Of a DNA stretch of 64,000 nucleotides, positions 1 to 9,819 are shown piece after piece. The notes below the pieces were generated by a model. That model did no database searches. It saw only the letters and a list, made by a program, of their open reading frames with translations, and was not told the origin of the DNA. Position 1 is the first letter of the stretch, and each line of letters starts with the position of its first letter. Source of the stretch: Vibrio barjaei (lineage in GTDB: Bacteria > Pseudomonadota > Gammaproteobacteria > Enterobacterales > Vibrionaceae); the NCBI RefSeq assembly GCF_001639065.2, contig NZ_LQXO02000003.1, forward strand, positions 150,712 to 214,711, written 5' to 3'. The position numbers and the translations under genes are program-made.

Positions 1-2747
1 ATATGGTTGGCTTCCCTTGTATCATTCGTCCTTCTTTCACTATGGGTGGTACTGGTGGCGGTATCGCATATAACAAAGAAGAATTCGAAGAAATCTGTCG
101 CCGTGGTTTAGACCTTTCTCCAACGAACGAACTTCTTATCGATGAATCCCTTATCGGTTGGAAAGAATACGAAATGGAAGTGGTTCGTGACAAAGCGGAC
201 AACTGCATTATCGTTTGTGCGATTGAAAACTTCGACCCAATGGGTATTCACACGGGTGACTCAATCACAGTCGCACCAGCGCAAACGCTGACAGATAAAG
301 AATATCAATTGATGCGTAACGCTTCTCTAGCGGTACTGCGTGAGATTGGTGTTGAAACAGGTGGTTCAAACGTTCAGTTTGGTATCAACCCGAAAGATGG
401 CCGTATGGTTATCATCGAGATGAACCCACGTGTATCTCGCTCTTCTGCTCTAGCGTCTAAAGCAACGGGTTTCCCTATCGCTAAGATTGCAGCGAAACTA
501 GCGGTTGGTTTCACACTAGATGAACTGATGAACGATATCACGGGTGGTGCCACACCAGCATCGTTTGAACCAACTATCGACTACGTAGTAACTAAGATTC
601 CTCGTTTTAACTTCGAGAAGTTTGCTGGCGCTAACGACCGTCTAACAACACAGATGAAGTCAGTTGGTGAGGTAATGGCGATTGGTCGTAACCAACAAGA
701 GTCGCTACAAAAAGCGCTTCGTGGCCTAGAAGTTGGCGCGACTGGCTTTGACGAAATGGTTGACCTTGATGCTCCTGATGCACTGTCTAAAATCCGCCAC
801 GAGCTGAAAGAAGCTGGTGCCGAGCGTATTTGGTATATCGCTGACGCATTCCGTGCAGGTCTATCTGTAGATGGTGTCTTCAACCTGACACAAATCGACC
901 GTTGGTTCCTAGTTCAAATCGAAGAGATTGTGAAACTAGAGCAAGAACTGCGAGCGAAAGGTTTTGCAGGCCTTGATAAGCAAGAGCTAAACAAGCTTAA
1001 GCGTAAAGGTTTTGCTGATGCGCGCCTATCTAAGATTCTAGGTGTAGCGGAAAGCGAAATTCGTCGTCTGCGTGACCAATACGATATCCACCCAGTGTAC
1101 AAGCGCGTTGATACTTGTGCGGCTGAGTTCTCTTCTGATACCGCTTACATGTACTCCTCTTATGATGACGAATGTGAGGCGAATCCAACAGATAAAGACA
1201 AAATCATGATCCTAGGTGGCGGTCCAAACCGTATCGGCCAAGGTATCGAATTTGATTACTGTTGTGTACACGCATCTTTAGCACTACGCGAAGACGGTTA
1301 CGAGACCATCATGGTTAACTGTAACCCAGAAACGGTTTCAACTGACTACGATACGTCTGACCGTCTGTACTTCGAACCAGTTACACTGGAAGATGTATTG
1401 GCTATCGCTCGAGTAGAGAAACCGAAAGGCGTAATCGTTCAGTACGGTGGTCAAACGCCTCTGAAACTGGCTCGTGCTTTAGAAGCTGCTGGTGTGCCAA
1501 TCATTGGTACTAGCCCTGACGCTATCGACCGTGCAGAAGACCGTGAGCGTTTCCAAGTAGCGGTAGACCGTCTTGGCCTTCTACAACCAGAAAACGCAAC
1601 AGTAACGACAATGGAGCAAGCGGTAGAGAAATCTCGCGAAATCGGCTTCCCATTGGTTGTTCGTCCATCGTATGTACTAGGTGGTCGCGCAATGGAAATT
1701 GTTTACGACGAGCAAGATCTACGTCGTTACTTCAACGAAGCTGTGAGTGTTTCTAACGAGTCTCCTGTTCTGTTAGATAGCTTCCTAGATGACGCCGTTG
1801 AGGTTGACATCGACGCACTATGTGACGGTGAGCGAGTGGTTATCGGCGGGATTATGGAGCATATCGAACAAGCAGGTGTTCACTCTGGTGACTCAGCATG
1901 TTCACTTCCTGCATACACGCTAAGCCAAGAAATCCAAGATACAATGCGTGAGCAAGTTGAAAAGCTAGCGTTTGAGTTGGGTGTTCGTGGTCTAATGAAC
2001 ACTCAGTTTGCGGTTAAGAACAACAAGGTTTACTTGATTGAAGTTAACCCACGTGCAGCGCGTACCGTTCCGTTTGTATCGAAAGCAACAGGTGCACCTA
2101 TTGCTAAGATTGCTGCTCGTGTTATGGCGGGTCAATCTCTAGAGTCGCAAGGCTTCACTAAAGAGATTATTCCGCCTTACTACTCAGTGAAAGAAGTGGT
2201 ACTGCCATTCAACAAGTTCCCTGGCGTTGACCCACTATTAGGCCCAGAAATGCGTTCTACTGGTGAGGTAATGGGTGTCGGTGCGACATTTGCTGAAGCT
2301 TATGCGAAAGCAGAGCTAGGTTGTGGCAATGTTTACCCTGAAGGAGGTCGTGCGCTATTGTCTGTTCGTGAAGGTGATAAAGAGCGCGTGGTTGACCTAG
2401 CTTCTAAGCTAACGAAGCTTGGCTACCAACTAGATGCAACACACGGTACAGCAGTAATCTTAGGTGAAGCTGGAATCAACCCTCGTCTTGTAAACAAGGT
2501 ACACGAAGGTCGTCCACATATCCTAGACCGTATCAAGAACAACGAGTACACCTACATCGTTAACACGGCAGCAGGTCGTCAAGCGATTGAGGACTCAAAA
2601 GTTCTACGTCGTGGCGCGCTTGCGGAGAAAGTGAACTACACCACAACGCTAAATGCAGCGTTTGCAACCTGTATGTCTCATACCGCAGATGCGAAGTCGA
2701 CAGTGACATCGGTTCAAGAGCTTCACGCACAAGTAAAAAGTGCTTAA
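1..2747 (+). CDS. carB: Carbamoyl-phosphate synthase large subunit (5' end cut by window)
   Basis: This is the large subunit of cytoplasmic carbamoyl-phosphate synthase, which makes carbamoyl phosphate from glutamine-derived ammonia, bicarbonate and two ATP for pyrimidine and arginine synthesis. The frame is open from base 3 with no start, and 914 residues remain of a family length near 1,075, so about 160 N-terminal residues lie outside the window. Visible parts are the rest of the first ATP-grasp half (GGTGGG loop near fragment residue 17), the oligomerisation region, the second half starting at [11 protein letters not shown] near fragment residue 400, and the C-terminal MGS-like allosteric domain. 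The two homologous halves are both recognisable. carA is expected just upstream. A strong hairpin terminator follows about 50 bp after the stop. Identification is secure. Confidence 0.97.
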   Translation, partial: MVGFPCIIRPSFTMGGTGGGIAYNKEEFEEICRRGLDLSPTNELLIDESLIGWKEYEMEVVRDKADNCIIVCAIENFDPMGIHTGDSITVAPAQTLTDKEYQLMRNASLAVLREIGVETGGSNVQFGINPKDGRMVIIEMNPRVSRSSALASKATGFPIAKIAAKLAVGFTLDELMNDITGGATPASFEPTIDYVVTKIPRFNFEKFAGANDRLTTQMKSVGEVMAIGRNQQESLQKALRGLEVGATGFDEMVDLDAPDALSKIRHELKEAGAERIWYIADAFRAGLSVDGVFNLTQIDRWFLVQIEEIVKLEQELRAKGFAGLDKQELNKLKRKGFADARLSKILGVAESEIRRLRDQYDIHPVYKRVDTCAAEFSSDTAYMYSSYDDECEANPTDKDKIMILGGGPNRIGQGIEFDYCCVHASLALREDGYETIMVNCNPETVSTDYDTSDRLYFEPVTLEDVLAIARVEKPKGVIVQYGGQTPLKLARALEAAGVPIIGTSPDAIDRAEDRERFQVAVDRLGLLQPENATVTTMEQAVEKSREIGFPLVVRPSYVLGGRAMEIVYDEQDLRRYFNEAVSVSNESPVLLDSFLDDAVEVDIDALCDGERVVIGGIMEHIEQAGVHSGDSACSLPAYTLSQEIQDTMREQVEKLAFELGVRGLMNTQFAVKNNKVYLIEVNPRAARTVPFVSKATGAPIAKIAARVMAGQSLESQGFTKEIIPPYYSVKEVVLPFNKFPGVDPLLGPEMRSTGEVMGVGATFAEAYAKAELGCGNVYPEGGRALLSVREGDKERVVDLASKLTKLGYQLDATHGTAVILGEAGINPRLVNKVHEGRPHILDRIKNNEYTYIVNTAAGRQAIEDSKVLRRGALAEKVNYTTTLNAAFATCMSHTADAKSTVTSVQELHAQVKSA

Positions 2748-2799
2748 TAGATAAAAACTAAGAAGCAGGTCTAACTCCTGCCTTTTAGACAACCTCATT

Positions 2800-2827
2800 G
2801 CCCGCTCATTTGAGCGGGCTTTTTTTG
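2800..2827 (+). terminator. Rho-independent terminator of carB
   Basis: A 9-bp GC-rich stem (GCCCGCTCA / TGAGCGGGC) with a very short loop is followed directly by a run of seven T. It lies about 50 bp after the carB stop. A weaker gcagg/cctgc hairpin with a short T run sits just before it at about 2765-2785. Confidence 0.9.
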
Positions 2828-2913
2828 TCGCATTCTTTATTCAGAGAGTGTTTTTTAAATAATTATTTTAGTCGTTATATTCCTACCCCCAATTAAAACG
2901 TAGGAAATTAGCA

Positions 2914-3411
2914 GTGAAAATTAAACATACTTTATCTATCTTAACGGCGGCAATGACATTGTCTTTTTCAGCTTTGGCTGACGATAGTTTTTACCTAGGT
3001 ACCATATATAGTGCGGTGCGAGCAGCGGATGAGAGCGTTGACAAATCGACTTCCAATATTAGTAATTTAGGACTTCAGGCAGGGTACTCATTCAATCAGC
3101 ATTTTGCCCTTGAGGGACGATATTTCTATGCACTCAATCGTTCAAGTTCTTTGCCTCAACACCAGTCGCAAATTTATGCCAAAGCAAGCTATCCACTCAA
3201 TGACACTTTTTCGATCTACGCCTTAGCTGGGGTCAACTTTGCGAAAGAATATTCCGCAAGTAGTCAAACTAAAGGGTATTTTTCGGGAGGTGCCGGAGTC
3301 TCTTATACCTTTACGGATAAACTTAAAGGGTCATTAGAATATGTCTCTTTAGCTCATAGCAAGTTTTATAAAGGTAATGCTGTCAATATCGGCTTAAGTT
3401 ACTGCTTCTAA
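2914..3411 (+). CDS. Small outer-membrane beta-barrel protein (OmpA/OmpW-like fold), function unknown
   Basis: This 165-residue protein has a clear signal peptide (residues 1 to about 22, cleavage after SALA). The mature part has alternating hydrophobic strands separated by polar turns and ends in phenylalanine, the usual signature of an eight-strand outer-membrane barrel recognised by the BAM machinery. It resembles the broad porin-like / OMP_b-brl family. I do not recognise a specific gene. The start is GTG at 2914, preceded by TAGGAAATTAGCA, which gives a usable AGGA ribosome site; no better ATG lies near. It stands alone between the carB terminator and a TSUP transporter. It is probably a surface or adaptation protein, but no substrate can be inferred. 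Confidence 0.75.
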   Translation: MKIKHTLSILTAAMTLSFSALADDSFYLGTIYSAVRAADESVDKSTSNISNLGLQAGYSFNQHFALEGRYFYALNRSSSLPQHQSQIYAKASYPLNDTFSIYALAGVNFAKEYSASSQTKGYFSGGAGVSYTFTDKLKGSLEYVSLAHSKFYKGNAVNIGLSYCF

Positions 3412-3508
3412 TTAATTCCTTAGGGGAATAGGTTTGTATCCATGATTTCGCTAGTGTTGATGTTTGTCGCGAGTAAAATGAGACAATATTTCACGTTGAG
3501 TTAGCATA

Positions 3509-4288
3509 ATGGAAGTTACGATAGAAATTCTTGGACTCCTATTCCTGGTGGCAGGATTAGCGGGTTTTATTGATGCGATGGCTGGTGGTGGCGGGTTACT
3601 TACTCTTCCTGCTCTCCTGTCAGTCGGCGTTCCCCCAACTCAAGCATTGGCAACTAACAAGTTACAAAGCTCATTTGGTAGCTTTTCGGCAACTTGGTAT
3701 TTTGTGCGCAATGGTATTGTTGACCTCAAGGAAATGCGACTTGCGATTCTATGTACTTTTATAGGATCTGCAGTTGGTGCTGAATTAGTACAGCATATTG
3801 ATGCAGGGGTGCTGACGAGCTTGATTCCAGTTTTACTGCTGGGGATTTCTCTGTACTTTTTGCTGGCTCCACAAGCAGGAGAGGGCGGTGGCAAACCTAA
3901 AATGTCAGAAACCCTATTTGCCTTTTCTGTAGGTACTGGTGTCGGATTTTACGACGGCTTCTTTGGACCGGGTACCGGTTCTATCTTTACCATTTGTTTT
4001 GTCGCCATCGCACAACTGTCGATTGTTCATGCGACAGCAAAAACCAAAGTGCTCAATTTTACTTCCAATCTAGCCGCATTAATCTTTTTCATTATTGCAG
4101 GCTTACCGGTTTGGGAAATCGGCTTAGTTATGGCAGTGGGCGGTTTTTTGGGTGCCAGAATGGGAGCTAAGGTCGTTGTATCTAAGGGGAAAAAATTCAT
4201 CCGCCCATTGGTTGTGATCATGTCAATGGTCATGGCATTGAAGCTACTTTGGGAACAGCATCCTCAATGGTTTCAATCACTGTTCTAA
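3509..4288 (+). CDS. TSUP (TauE/SafE, YfcA-like) inner-membrane transporter
   Basis: This 259-residue polytopic membrane protein belongs to the TauE/SafE sulfite/organosulfur exporter family. Its N-terminal half has the characteristic GFIDAMAGGGGLLTLPAL segment (residues about 20-38) followed by NKLQSSFG, and the second half repeats the pattern with GFYDGFFGPGTGS, reflecting the internal duplication of the family. About seven to eight hydrophobic segments are visible. Family members move sulfur-containing anions or other small anions; the substrate here cannot be assigned. The closest well-known relative is E. coli YfcA. The 3' end overlaps the 3' end of the convergent LysR gene by 59 bp, so the two messages are complementary at their tails. 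Confidence 0.85.
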   Translation: MEVTIEILGLLFLVAGLAGFIDAMAGGGGLLTLPALLSVGVPPTQALATNKLQSSFGSFSATWYFVRNGIVDLKEMRLAILCTFIGSAVGAELVQHIDAGVLTSLIPVLLLGISLYFLLAPQAGEGGGKPKMSETLFAFSVGTGVGFYDGFFGPGTGSIFTICFVAIAQLSIVHATAKTKVLNFTSNLAALIFFIIAGLPVWEIGLVMAVGGFLGARMGAKVVVSKGKKFIRPLVVIMSMVMALKLLWEQHPQWFQSLF

Positions 4289-5084
4289 CTCGTTCTAATT
4301 TCAGTGCCGAGGGACGATAAACAAGGTGCACGGGACGTGTCAACGTAGCAAGAAAATCGAAGTCAAAGCAAAGCCCTTCATCAATGTGAAGGGTTTTTAT
4401 AATTGATAATGGAACCAAAGCGGCAGAGACACCTTTGATTGCCAACTGCGCTGCTGCAGTATAAGAGTCCATCTGCATGCTAGGAATAATACCCGCTTGC
4501 TGAAGCAAGCCCGCTTGATAGGTATTGGCCGGATTGTTGAGGTCGTTAGTGATGAGCTTAGCGGGCGGTGCGGTAAGCGGTTGATGGCTCACGACTCGAA
4601 ACGGTTCGTTGAATAGATGGGTCGCATGCAGGCCAAGACGACTATTAAGATGCCCTGCACAGAGTCCAATCGCTGCGTCTCCAGCTTTAACGTGTTCAAT
4701 GATTCGAGGTGTATGGTTGGTGGTAATGGTGAGGAATGGGTCTTTAAGCAGCAACATGGGAAATACTTCACTGAGATAACCTGCCACTAAGGTTTCCGAA
4801 CAATCCACACGAATAATCGTTTGATCATCAAGAGTCTGCTCTTCAGCAATTAATCCGCGAAGCTCATGCAAACTTGGACCAACACGGTCGATAAGAGAGA
4901 GAGCGTCAGGAGTTAGTTTTATTTGCCTCCCTTCTGGCTCGATTAATTTTTTGCCAAGTTTTCTTTCTAGATTGGCTATTCGCTTACTGACCGCCGACTG
5001 GCTGATATATAGTCTGCTGCCAGTACGGCTCATGGTTTTTTCTTGTGAGAGCACAAGTAAGGTCTCAATGCCTTCTAATAGCAT
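4230..5084 (-). CDS. LysR-family transcriptional regulator
   Basis: This 284-residue LysR-type regulator has an N-terminal winged helix-turn-helix (residues about 5-65, with SQSAVSKRIANLERKLGKKL as the recognition region) and a C-terminal substrate-binding-like effector domain. Family members act as tetramers and usually control a neighbouring, often divergent gene. Here the 3' neighbour is the convergent TSUP transporter, and the next gene upstream is a flavodoxin-like protein on the same strand (its stop lies 31 bp before this start). No specific effector can be read from sequence. No good Shine-Dalgarno precedes the ATG at 5084, so translation may be weak or dependent on the upstream gene. 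The family is certain and the target is unknown. Confidence 0.85.
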   Translation of the reverse strand: MLLEGIETLLVLSQEKTMSRTGSRLYISQSAVSKRIANLERKLGKKLIEPEGRQIKLTPDALSLIDRVGPSLHELRGLIAEEQTLDDQTIIRVDCSETLVAGYLSEVFPMLLLKDPFLTITTNHTPRIIEHVKAGDAAIGLCAGHLNSRLGLHATHLFNEPFRVVSHQPLTAPPAKLITNDLNNPANTYQAGLLQQAGIIPSMQMDSYTAAAQLAIKGVSAALVPLSIIKTLHIDEGLCFDFDFLATLTRPVHLVYRPSALKLERVRTVIETIEDAVPKVASMP

Positions 5085-5115
5085 AAGCTTTGATGAAAAT
5101 TGGGAATGGATTTTA

Positions 5116-5694
5116 TTATTCTAACATAACCTGATGACGACGTTGGTAGGCTAAGTCAGCAATTCGGTGACCAAAGTAATGGGCAGTTTCTAAGTCATTA
5201 GGGTGAACTTGCGCATTGTCATCGTAGCTTGCCACTAAGCCAATTGAGGAGCCTGTGCGGTTCAAAGCTTTGTTATCTGTGTGTTTTGAAACATCTAACC
5301 CTGCCCAGATCATACCGTGCTGGCAGGCTAAGGCAAAGAAACCAAGCAGCGTTTGTTGCTGCTCACCATTGAGACTACCGCCCATGGTAAATACTGCGGC
5401 AAGCTTATTACGCCAATTGAGTTGGACATATTCATCGCTACTCGCATCCATAAAAGCCTTAAATTGAGCGCTGGCCGAGCCCATGTAAGTAGGACTTCCG
5501 AAAACAATAGCATCGAAATGCTTTAGTGATGAAAGTAAATGATTATTGACGTAACGACCCTCTTCAATATCACGGCTCTCAATCTCAAACAGAGTGGCAC
5601 TATAGAGCGCAGACTCGATGCCACTTTGAATGGCTTTTGCGAGTGCTCGGGTCGCTCCACTCTTAGAGAAGTAAACAATAGCGATGTTTGACAT
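5116..5694 (-). CDS. Flavodoxin-like / NADPH-dependent FMN reductase family protein
   Basis: This 192-residue protein has the flavodoxin fold. The N-terminal strand and phosphate-binding loop SKSGATRALA (residues about 10-19) match the FMN-phosphate site of WrbA-like and flavodoxin-like proteins, and FGSPTYMGSASAQFKAFMD (residues about 67-85) matches the loop that packs on the isoalloxazine ring. It is likely an NAD(P)H:quinone oxidoreductase or flavin-dependent reductase, but WrbA itself is not a confident match. It begins 9 bp after the stop of the ModF-like ATPase, so the two are almost surely co-transcribed, and the LysR gene follows downstream on the same strand. Confidence 0.8.
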   Translation of the reverse strand: MSNIAIVYFSKSGATRALAKAIQSGIESALYSATLFEIESRDIEEGRYVNNHLLSSLKHFDAIVFGSPTYMGSASAQFKAFMDASSDEYVQLNWRNKLAAVFTMGGSLNGEQQQTLLGFFALACQHGMIWAGLDVSKHTDNKALNRTGSSIGLVASYDDNAQVHPNDLETAHYFGHRIADLAYQRRHQVMLE

Positions 5695-5703
5695 CTCAAT
5701 CTC

Positions 5704-7158
5704 CTACTTAGGCTGTGTGAGTTCAACGCGATAGTATTCATCGTCTTCATCTTTAATAAAATCGACAAAATGGTGAATGCTGTCTAGTTCATCTTCCACA
5801 TAATGGGAGACATAGAGCAACTGGCTTAAGTTTTCTTTGGCTATCATATCGAGGGCATTCATCACCAGCTTACGACCTAGAAAATCAAGCCCTTGATAAG
5901 GCTCATCCAAGATAAGGATAGTAGGCTGCTTGATGATAGCTCGAGCAATTAAAAGGAGTCTTTGTTGACTATATTCGAGGGACTTAAAAGAACGGTCGTG
6001 CAAGTGCTCCATATGAAGCAGCGTTAACCACTCTTTCGCCGCATCTATCTGATTTTGGCTAGGCTTATCATAAAGTCCGATAGAGTCGAAAAAGCCCGAT
6101 AGCAAGACTTCCAAGGCGCTGCAACTGACACGATATTGCAAGTGAAGTGCAGAAGAGACCATACCGGTATGCTGTTTGATGTCCCACACGGTTTCTCCGC
6201 TGCCGCGCTTCAAACCATAAATCAGAATGTCATTGCTATAACATTGTGGATGATCGCCAAAGATCATGCCGAGCAATGTACTTTTTCCACAACCGTTTGG
6301 TCCACGAACTTGCCAGTGCTCTCCATTGTTAATCTGCCAGTTCACGCCGGAGAATATTTTTTGGTCGACGTATTCTACGTGTCCGTCGGTAATTTTAACC
6401 AAGGGGTCTGGAAACTTCGATTGATGTTGATGCTTACGAATTAGCGCAAGCCATTGTTCGCTTTGCGCTGAAGATTGAGCCAGTAGCTGCGAAATGACAG
6501 GGTGAGCGCGCCATTGCTGGTAGCTTAGTTGTTCGGTCAATGTACCATCTTCAAACATGGCGACATGATTAACCCAAACAGGGATTTCATCTTCCCTTGA
6601 GGTGATCACCACCAATTGAATATGCAGTGATAGGTCGCGAAGGTAGTCGGCAAGCATCTTGCGATGCAACGTATCTAAGCCGACAAATGGCTCATCCAAA
6701 ATAAGCAGTTTAGGTGAGGTTGCTAATGCTCTGGCTAACATAACGCGACGTGTTTCGCCGGTTGATAGTTGCTTAAAGCCTCGCTCTTTTAAGTGCAAAA
6801 GATCCAGCTCTTGAATCAACTGATCTGCTACAGTTTCGTTGCTGGCAAACTCGGATACCAGTTGAGTCACGGTGCGACCAAAATCGATTCGATCCATAAA
6901 GTCGGTATCGTCATTGGCATTTTCCAGTTCAAGTAATCGCTGCTGCTCTGCTAAAGAAACTTGTGCAATGCCGGTTTGTAAACCAAGAATCTCCCCTTCT
7001 TTAGGAAAGATTTCTTGGCACAATAAGTCGCCCAATAAAGAGCCTACATTGCCTTGGGTTTCAAATACTGCCCAATGTTCACCAGATTGAATGCGCCAAT
7101 CTGGAATAGAGATAGAACCAGCTTGGTCAAAAGAAACGTGATTGAAGATGACATCCAT
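5704..7158 (-). CDS. modF: ModF-like tandem ABC ATPase (soluble, no membrane domain)
   Basis: This 484-residue protein has two ABC nucleotide-binding domains and no transmembrane segments, with the length and spacing of E. coli ModF (about 490). ModF-type proteins are linked by gene context to molybdate, but their job is not established. The C-terminal domain has an intact P-loop GPNGCGKST (residues 286-294) and Walker B ILILDEP (414-420). The N-terminal domain has a good signature LSTGE (131-135) and Walker B LLILDEP (151-157). Its P-loop is degenerate: residues 33-41 read ETQGNVGSL, without the catalytic lysine. The C-terminal signature is also altered (LEYSQQ, 394-399). No molybdate genes are nearby; the flavodoxin-like gene follows 9 bp downstream. 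modF is used on similarity alone. Confidence 0.8.
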   Translation of the reverse strand: MDVIFNHVSFDQAGSISIPDWRIQSGEHWAVFETQGNVGSLLGDLLCQEIFPKEGEILGLQTGIAQVSLAEQQRLLELENANDDTDFMDRIDFGRTVTQLVSEFASNETVADQLIQELDLLHLKERGFKQLSTGETRRVMLARALATSPKLLILDEPFVGLDTLHRKMLADYLRDLSLHIQLVVITSREDEIPVWVNHVAMFEDGTLTEQLSYQQWRAHPVISQLLAQSSAQSEQWLALIRKHQHQSKFPDPLVKITDGHVEYVDQKIFSGVNWQINNGEHWQVRGPNGCGKSTLLGMIFGDHPQCYSNDILIYGLKRGSGETVWDIKQHTGMVSSALHLQYRVSCSALEVLLSGFFDSIGLYDKPSQNQIDAAKEWLTLLHMEHLHDRSFKSLEYSQQRLLLIARAIIKQPTILILDEPYQGLDFLGRKLVMNALDMIAKENLSQLLYVSHYVEDELDSIHHFVDFIKDEDDEYYRVELTQPK

Positions 7159-7233
7159 AGACTTTTCCCTGTCATTGGTCTGAGAGACGATGAATTAACC
7201 AACATACTAAAGCGAATGGGAAAAATGAAGAGT

Positions 7234-7263
7234 AAAAGCTAGAGATTGTTATCTCTAGCTTTT
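7234..7263 (-). terminator. Terminator after the TRIC-type gene
   Basis: A 13-bp perfect stem (AAAAGCTAGAGAT / ATCTCTAGCTTTT) with a four-base loop lies 11 bp past the stop of the minus-strand gene at 7274. The T tract is part of the stem, so it could work in both directions. Confidence 0.8.
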
Positions 7264-7273
7264 GGTAATCAGG

Positions 7274-7891
7274 TTACTTATCTAAAGCAAACGTAGGTAA
7301 GGATAAGTGCCAGCGAATAGCGCCTAAGCGAATAACCAGCGTTGCAACAATACAACACAAGAAGGCTACTTCTGAAGAAGCACCAAGTAACAGAGCTGAG
7401 GTATGGAAAACACCACCTATGATACAGGCTGTTGCGTATACCTCACGGCGCAGTACCATAGGAACCTCGCGAGCCAGTACATCCCGAATTATACCGCCAC
7501 CGCATCCGGTAATTACTCCCATAATGACTGCAACCATATAGGAGTCTTGGAATAGCATTGACTTCTCAACCCCGATACCGACAAAAACCGCAAGACCAAC
7601 GGCATCGCACACTGGTAACACATACCAAGGAAGTCGACGTGGATGGCGAATCAATAGCATGGTCAAAATACAGGTGATGAAAATGACCCAAAGGTAAGTG
7701 TTGTCGGTGATCCAGAAAACTGGCGTTGCACCGAGTGCCATGTCTCGAATCGTGCCGCCACCTATCGCAGTGACGCTACCGAGTACCATTACACCAAAAG
7801 GATCCATCCTGAGTCTTCCTGCGAGTATCACTCCTGATATCGCAAACACTGCCGTACCAAATAAGTCGACCAAATAGAGCATGGAGTCCAC
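7274..7891 (-). CDS. TRIC-type (UPF0126 / YicG-like) membrane protein
   Basis: This 205-residue inner-membrane protein is built from two homologous three-helix halves plus a last helix. Each half carries the glycine motif of the UPF0126 family: AIGGGTIRDM (residues about 42-51) and GCGGGIIRDV (about 128-137). The family is the prokaryotic branch of trimeric intracellular cation (TRIC) channels, where these GGG-x-x-R-D kinks form part of the ion path. Conduction of monovalent cations is known for some homologues; here it is inferred. The annotated start is GTG at 7891 with a weak GAGA upstream; an ATG three codons later (7882) is an alternative. The gene stands alone between its terminator and the btuF end. 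Confidence 0.85.
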   Translation of the reverse strand: MDSMLYLVDLFGTAVFAISGVILAGRLRMDPFGVMVLGSVTAIGGGTIRDMALGATPVFWITDNTYLWVIFITCILTMLLIRHPRRLPWYVLPVCDAVGLAVFVGIGVEKSMLFQDSYMVAVIMGVITGCGGGIIRDVLAREVPMVLRREVYATACIIGGVFHTSALLLGASSEVAFLCCIVATLVIRLGAIRWHLSLPTFALDK

Positions 7892-7994
7892 AGCTAGTTT
7901 CTCACTGAAGCATAAAAGGAAAGTTCGCCAATTTTACGGGATTTAACGATTGCGCCTAGTGGTTCGTAGCTGAATGTGATCTATCTCTCAATTA

Positions 7995-8813
7995 TTATTG
8001 AGTTCTTACCTGATCCAGATACTGGCAAACCTGTTGTATGGCTAGAAGTGTTCTTGGTGTTGGTCTGTTTAGCCAGTCAGACGTCAATGACCACACATGA
8101 TGTTGGCTAACGGCTGGTAACTCCTGCTGCCACTTGTGCCACATGGTGCCGTTTTTAATGGCATGCTCTGAAGTAAAAATGGCTTGAGGCTGGCGAACTA
8201 TTACCTGTTCAGGGCTGACTTGTGGATAGGGGGCTTTGCTATCGGCAAAAATATTTTCACCACCACAAAACTCAAACACTTCGCTCGGCCAACTGCCTTG
8301 CGCTAAGGTGATAATGGGCTTTTCACTTAGCTGGTAAAAGTAGCGAACGGGTGTTTCTGTGTCATATTTTTGCTTTAACTGCGCTAAACCTCGACGAAAC
8401 TCTTTGGCTGCGTTTAAGCCAATGGAAGGGTCATCGGCATATTGGCTTAATTTCTCGATGTTGATAGCGATATCATCGAGAGTTTTGGTTTGTGAGTAAA
8501 ATAGGTTAAATCCCAGCTTTTCTAGTTTCTCCAATTCACGTGCAGGGTTTCCCGCAGGCCAGACAAGAATGAGGTCAGGTTGCATCGCCACGATTCGTTC
8601 CAATTTGATACCTTGGTAATTGGCCACTCGCTCCAACTCTTTCGCTTGCTCTGGATAGTCACTGTATTCACTTACTGCGATAAGCTTATCACCAAGTCCT
8701 GCGGCATACGCCAGTTCCGTAGCATGAGGAGCTAAACTGATAATACGTTGTGTGTCTGCTAGAGCATGTTGAGTTGCCAAAAAAGTAATGACAAGTATGA
8801 GCCAATTCTTCAT
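7995..8813 (-). CDS. btuF: Vitamin B12 periplasmic binding protein BtuF
   Basis: This 272-residue periplasmic protein has a signal peptide (residues about 1-19, cleavage after HALA) and the class III substrate-binding fold with a long helix joining two lobes. The [17 protein letters not shown] start of the mature protein is typical of BtuF. It hands cobalamin or cobinamide to the BtuCD importer, which is not in this window. It begins 4 bp after the stop of the CbiB-like gene and is the last gene of an apparent mtnN-cbiB-btuF operon, the same mtnN-btuF neighbourhood as in E. coli. No cobalamin riboswitch is visible before the operon. Identification is confident. Confidence 0.92.
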   Translation of the reverse strand: MKNWLILVITFLATQHALADTQRIISLAPHATELAYAAGLGDKLIAVSEYSDYPEQAKELERVANYQGIKLERIVAMQPDLILVWPAGNPARELEKLEKLGFNLFYSQTKTLDDIAINIEKLSQYADDPSIGLNAAKEFRRGLAQLKQKYDTETPVRYFYQLSEKPIITLAQGSWPSEVFEFCGGENIFADSKAPYPQVSPEQVIVRQPQAIFTSEHAIKNGTMWHKWQQELPAVSQHHVWSLTSDWLNRPTPRTLLAIQQVCQYLDQVRTQ

Positions 8814-8817
8814 GAAA

Positions 8818-9771
8818 TTAGAAACCTCTGTGAATGATAAACATGACTAGGCTCTGCATCACTAGCCAAAAATAGATACGCCAAGCAATGTGTTTCTGCA
8901 ACAAGGCCAAGTGATAAGCCGACGGTGCTACTTTTCCGCCGATACGTGCTCGCTGAAGTTTTTCACCTTGATAGATAGCTGGCCCACCAAGAGCAAGCTC
9001 AAAACGGTGTGCACAGCCACTGATGAGCCAAGCCGTGACTGGGTTATGCCACGATTTAGCTTGCATTATGGCGTGTTTAATAGAGGTAATGGGCAGACCA
9101 GCAAACATGAGTATTGAAAACAGCTTCTGGGGTGCGAAATCCAACAGTGAAAATAGCCAAGCAATAGGTTTACCGAAACTAGCAAAGCCTTTTTGGCTAG
9201 GACTCCAATTGCGAGCGAGCTCTAAAGTCAGTCGATACAGCAAGGCGCCAACACCACCACTAACGCCGTACCAAAACAGCACGCCGACTACGTTTCTAGC
9301 ATAACTCAGAAGTAGCGTTTCAGAGCCTGCTTTGCCTATGCCCAGAAGCGATAGGTTGTTGGTCTCTCGGTTTACTTTGGTTGAAAGCAGTCTACGCGCA
9401 TTGGCTTTATCTTCTTGAGCGAGGGCATTAATAAGTTTGTGGGCGTACTGTTCGTTGTTGCGCCAATCAATGGCCAAGAGAAGCAAGGCTAATTGATAGA
9501 ATTCTGGCTTCCAAACTAATGGCTCAAGAGCCCAAAGTACTAGGCCAGTGGGGACTAACATTAGTAACAGGGCAAGCCAACCCGCAAGGTGCTGTTGCTC
9601 GTTTGTTGACGATGGAGAATTGACTTTATCTGCCACTAGCGCAGCAATCTGTTGCCAAAATCGAACAGGATGAGCGGCGGAGGGGATTGGAATTAGCAGA
9701 TGAAATAACAGCGCACTCCACATTACCAGCAGTGCGCCATTTCCATATAAACTCTCTAGAAAAGAGCTCAT
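8818..9771 (-). CDS. cbiB: CbiB/CobD-type cobalamin biosynthesis membrane protein
   Basis: This 317-residue inner-membrane protein of the CbiB/CobD family is expected to be adenosylcobinamide-phosphate synthase, which attaches an aminopropanol (or its phosphate) to adenosylcobyric acid. Four or more hydrophobic segments are visible. Family-like sections include the cytosolic stretch with [17 protein letters not shown] (residues about 118-134) and the following [20 protein letters not shown] helix. It is somewhat divergent from enteric CbiB. It lies between mtnN (49 bp upstream) and btuF (4 bp downstream), so a role in corrinoid salvage alongside B12 uptake is likely. No other cob/cbi gene is in the window, so whether it is a true synthase or a specialised salvage enzyme remains open. 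Confidence 0.8.
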   Translation of the reverse strand: MSSFLESLYGNGALLVMWSALLFHLLIPIPSAAHPVRFWQQIAALVADKVNSPSSTNEQQHLAGWLALLLMLVPTGLVLWALEPLVWKPEFYQLALLLLAIDWRNNEQYAHKLINALAQEDKANARRLLSTKVNRETNNLSLLGIGKAGSETLLLSYARNVVGVLFWYGVSGGVGALLYRLTLELARNWSPSQKGFASFGKPIAWLFSLLDFAPQKLFSILMFAGLPITSIKHAIMQAKSWHNPVTAWLISGCAHRFELALGGPAIYQGEKLQRARIGGKVAPSAYHLALLQKHIAWRIYFWLVMQSLVMFIIHRGF

Positions 9772-9819
9772 TCAGCAGTCCTTGCGTTTTATTTCCCTTA
9801 GGAGGCTTAAGTTGAAGGG

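Noticed and set aside
581..883. Antisense open frame within carB
   Set aside because: The frame follows from codon bias of carB; the product is serine/arginine rich and has no features of a real protein. The same holds for the antisense frames in gltB, arcB, thrA, tyrA and clpB.
7975..7990. CRP-like TGTGA-N6-TCTCA between the TRIC-type gene and btuF
   Set aside because: It has one mismatch, but no -10 sits at a class I or II distance for the TRIC-type gene, and the site lies near the btuF stop.
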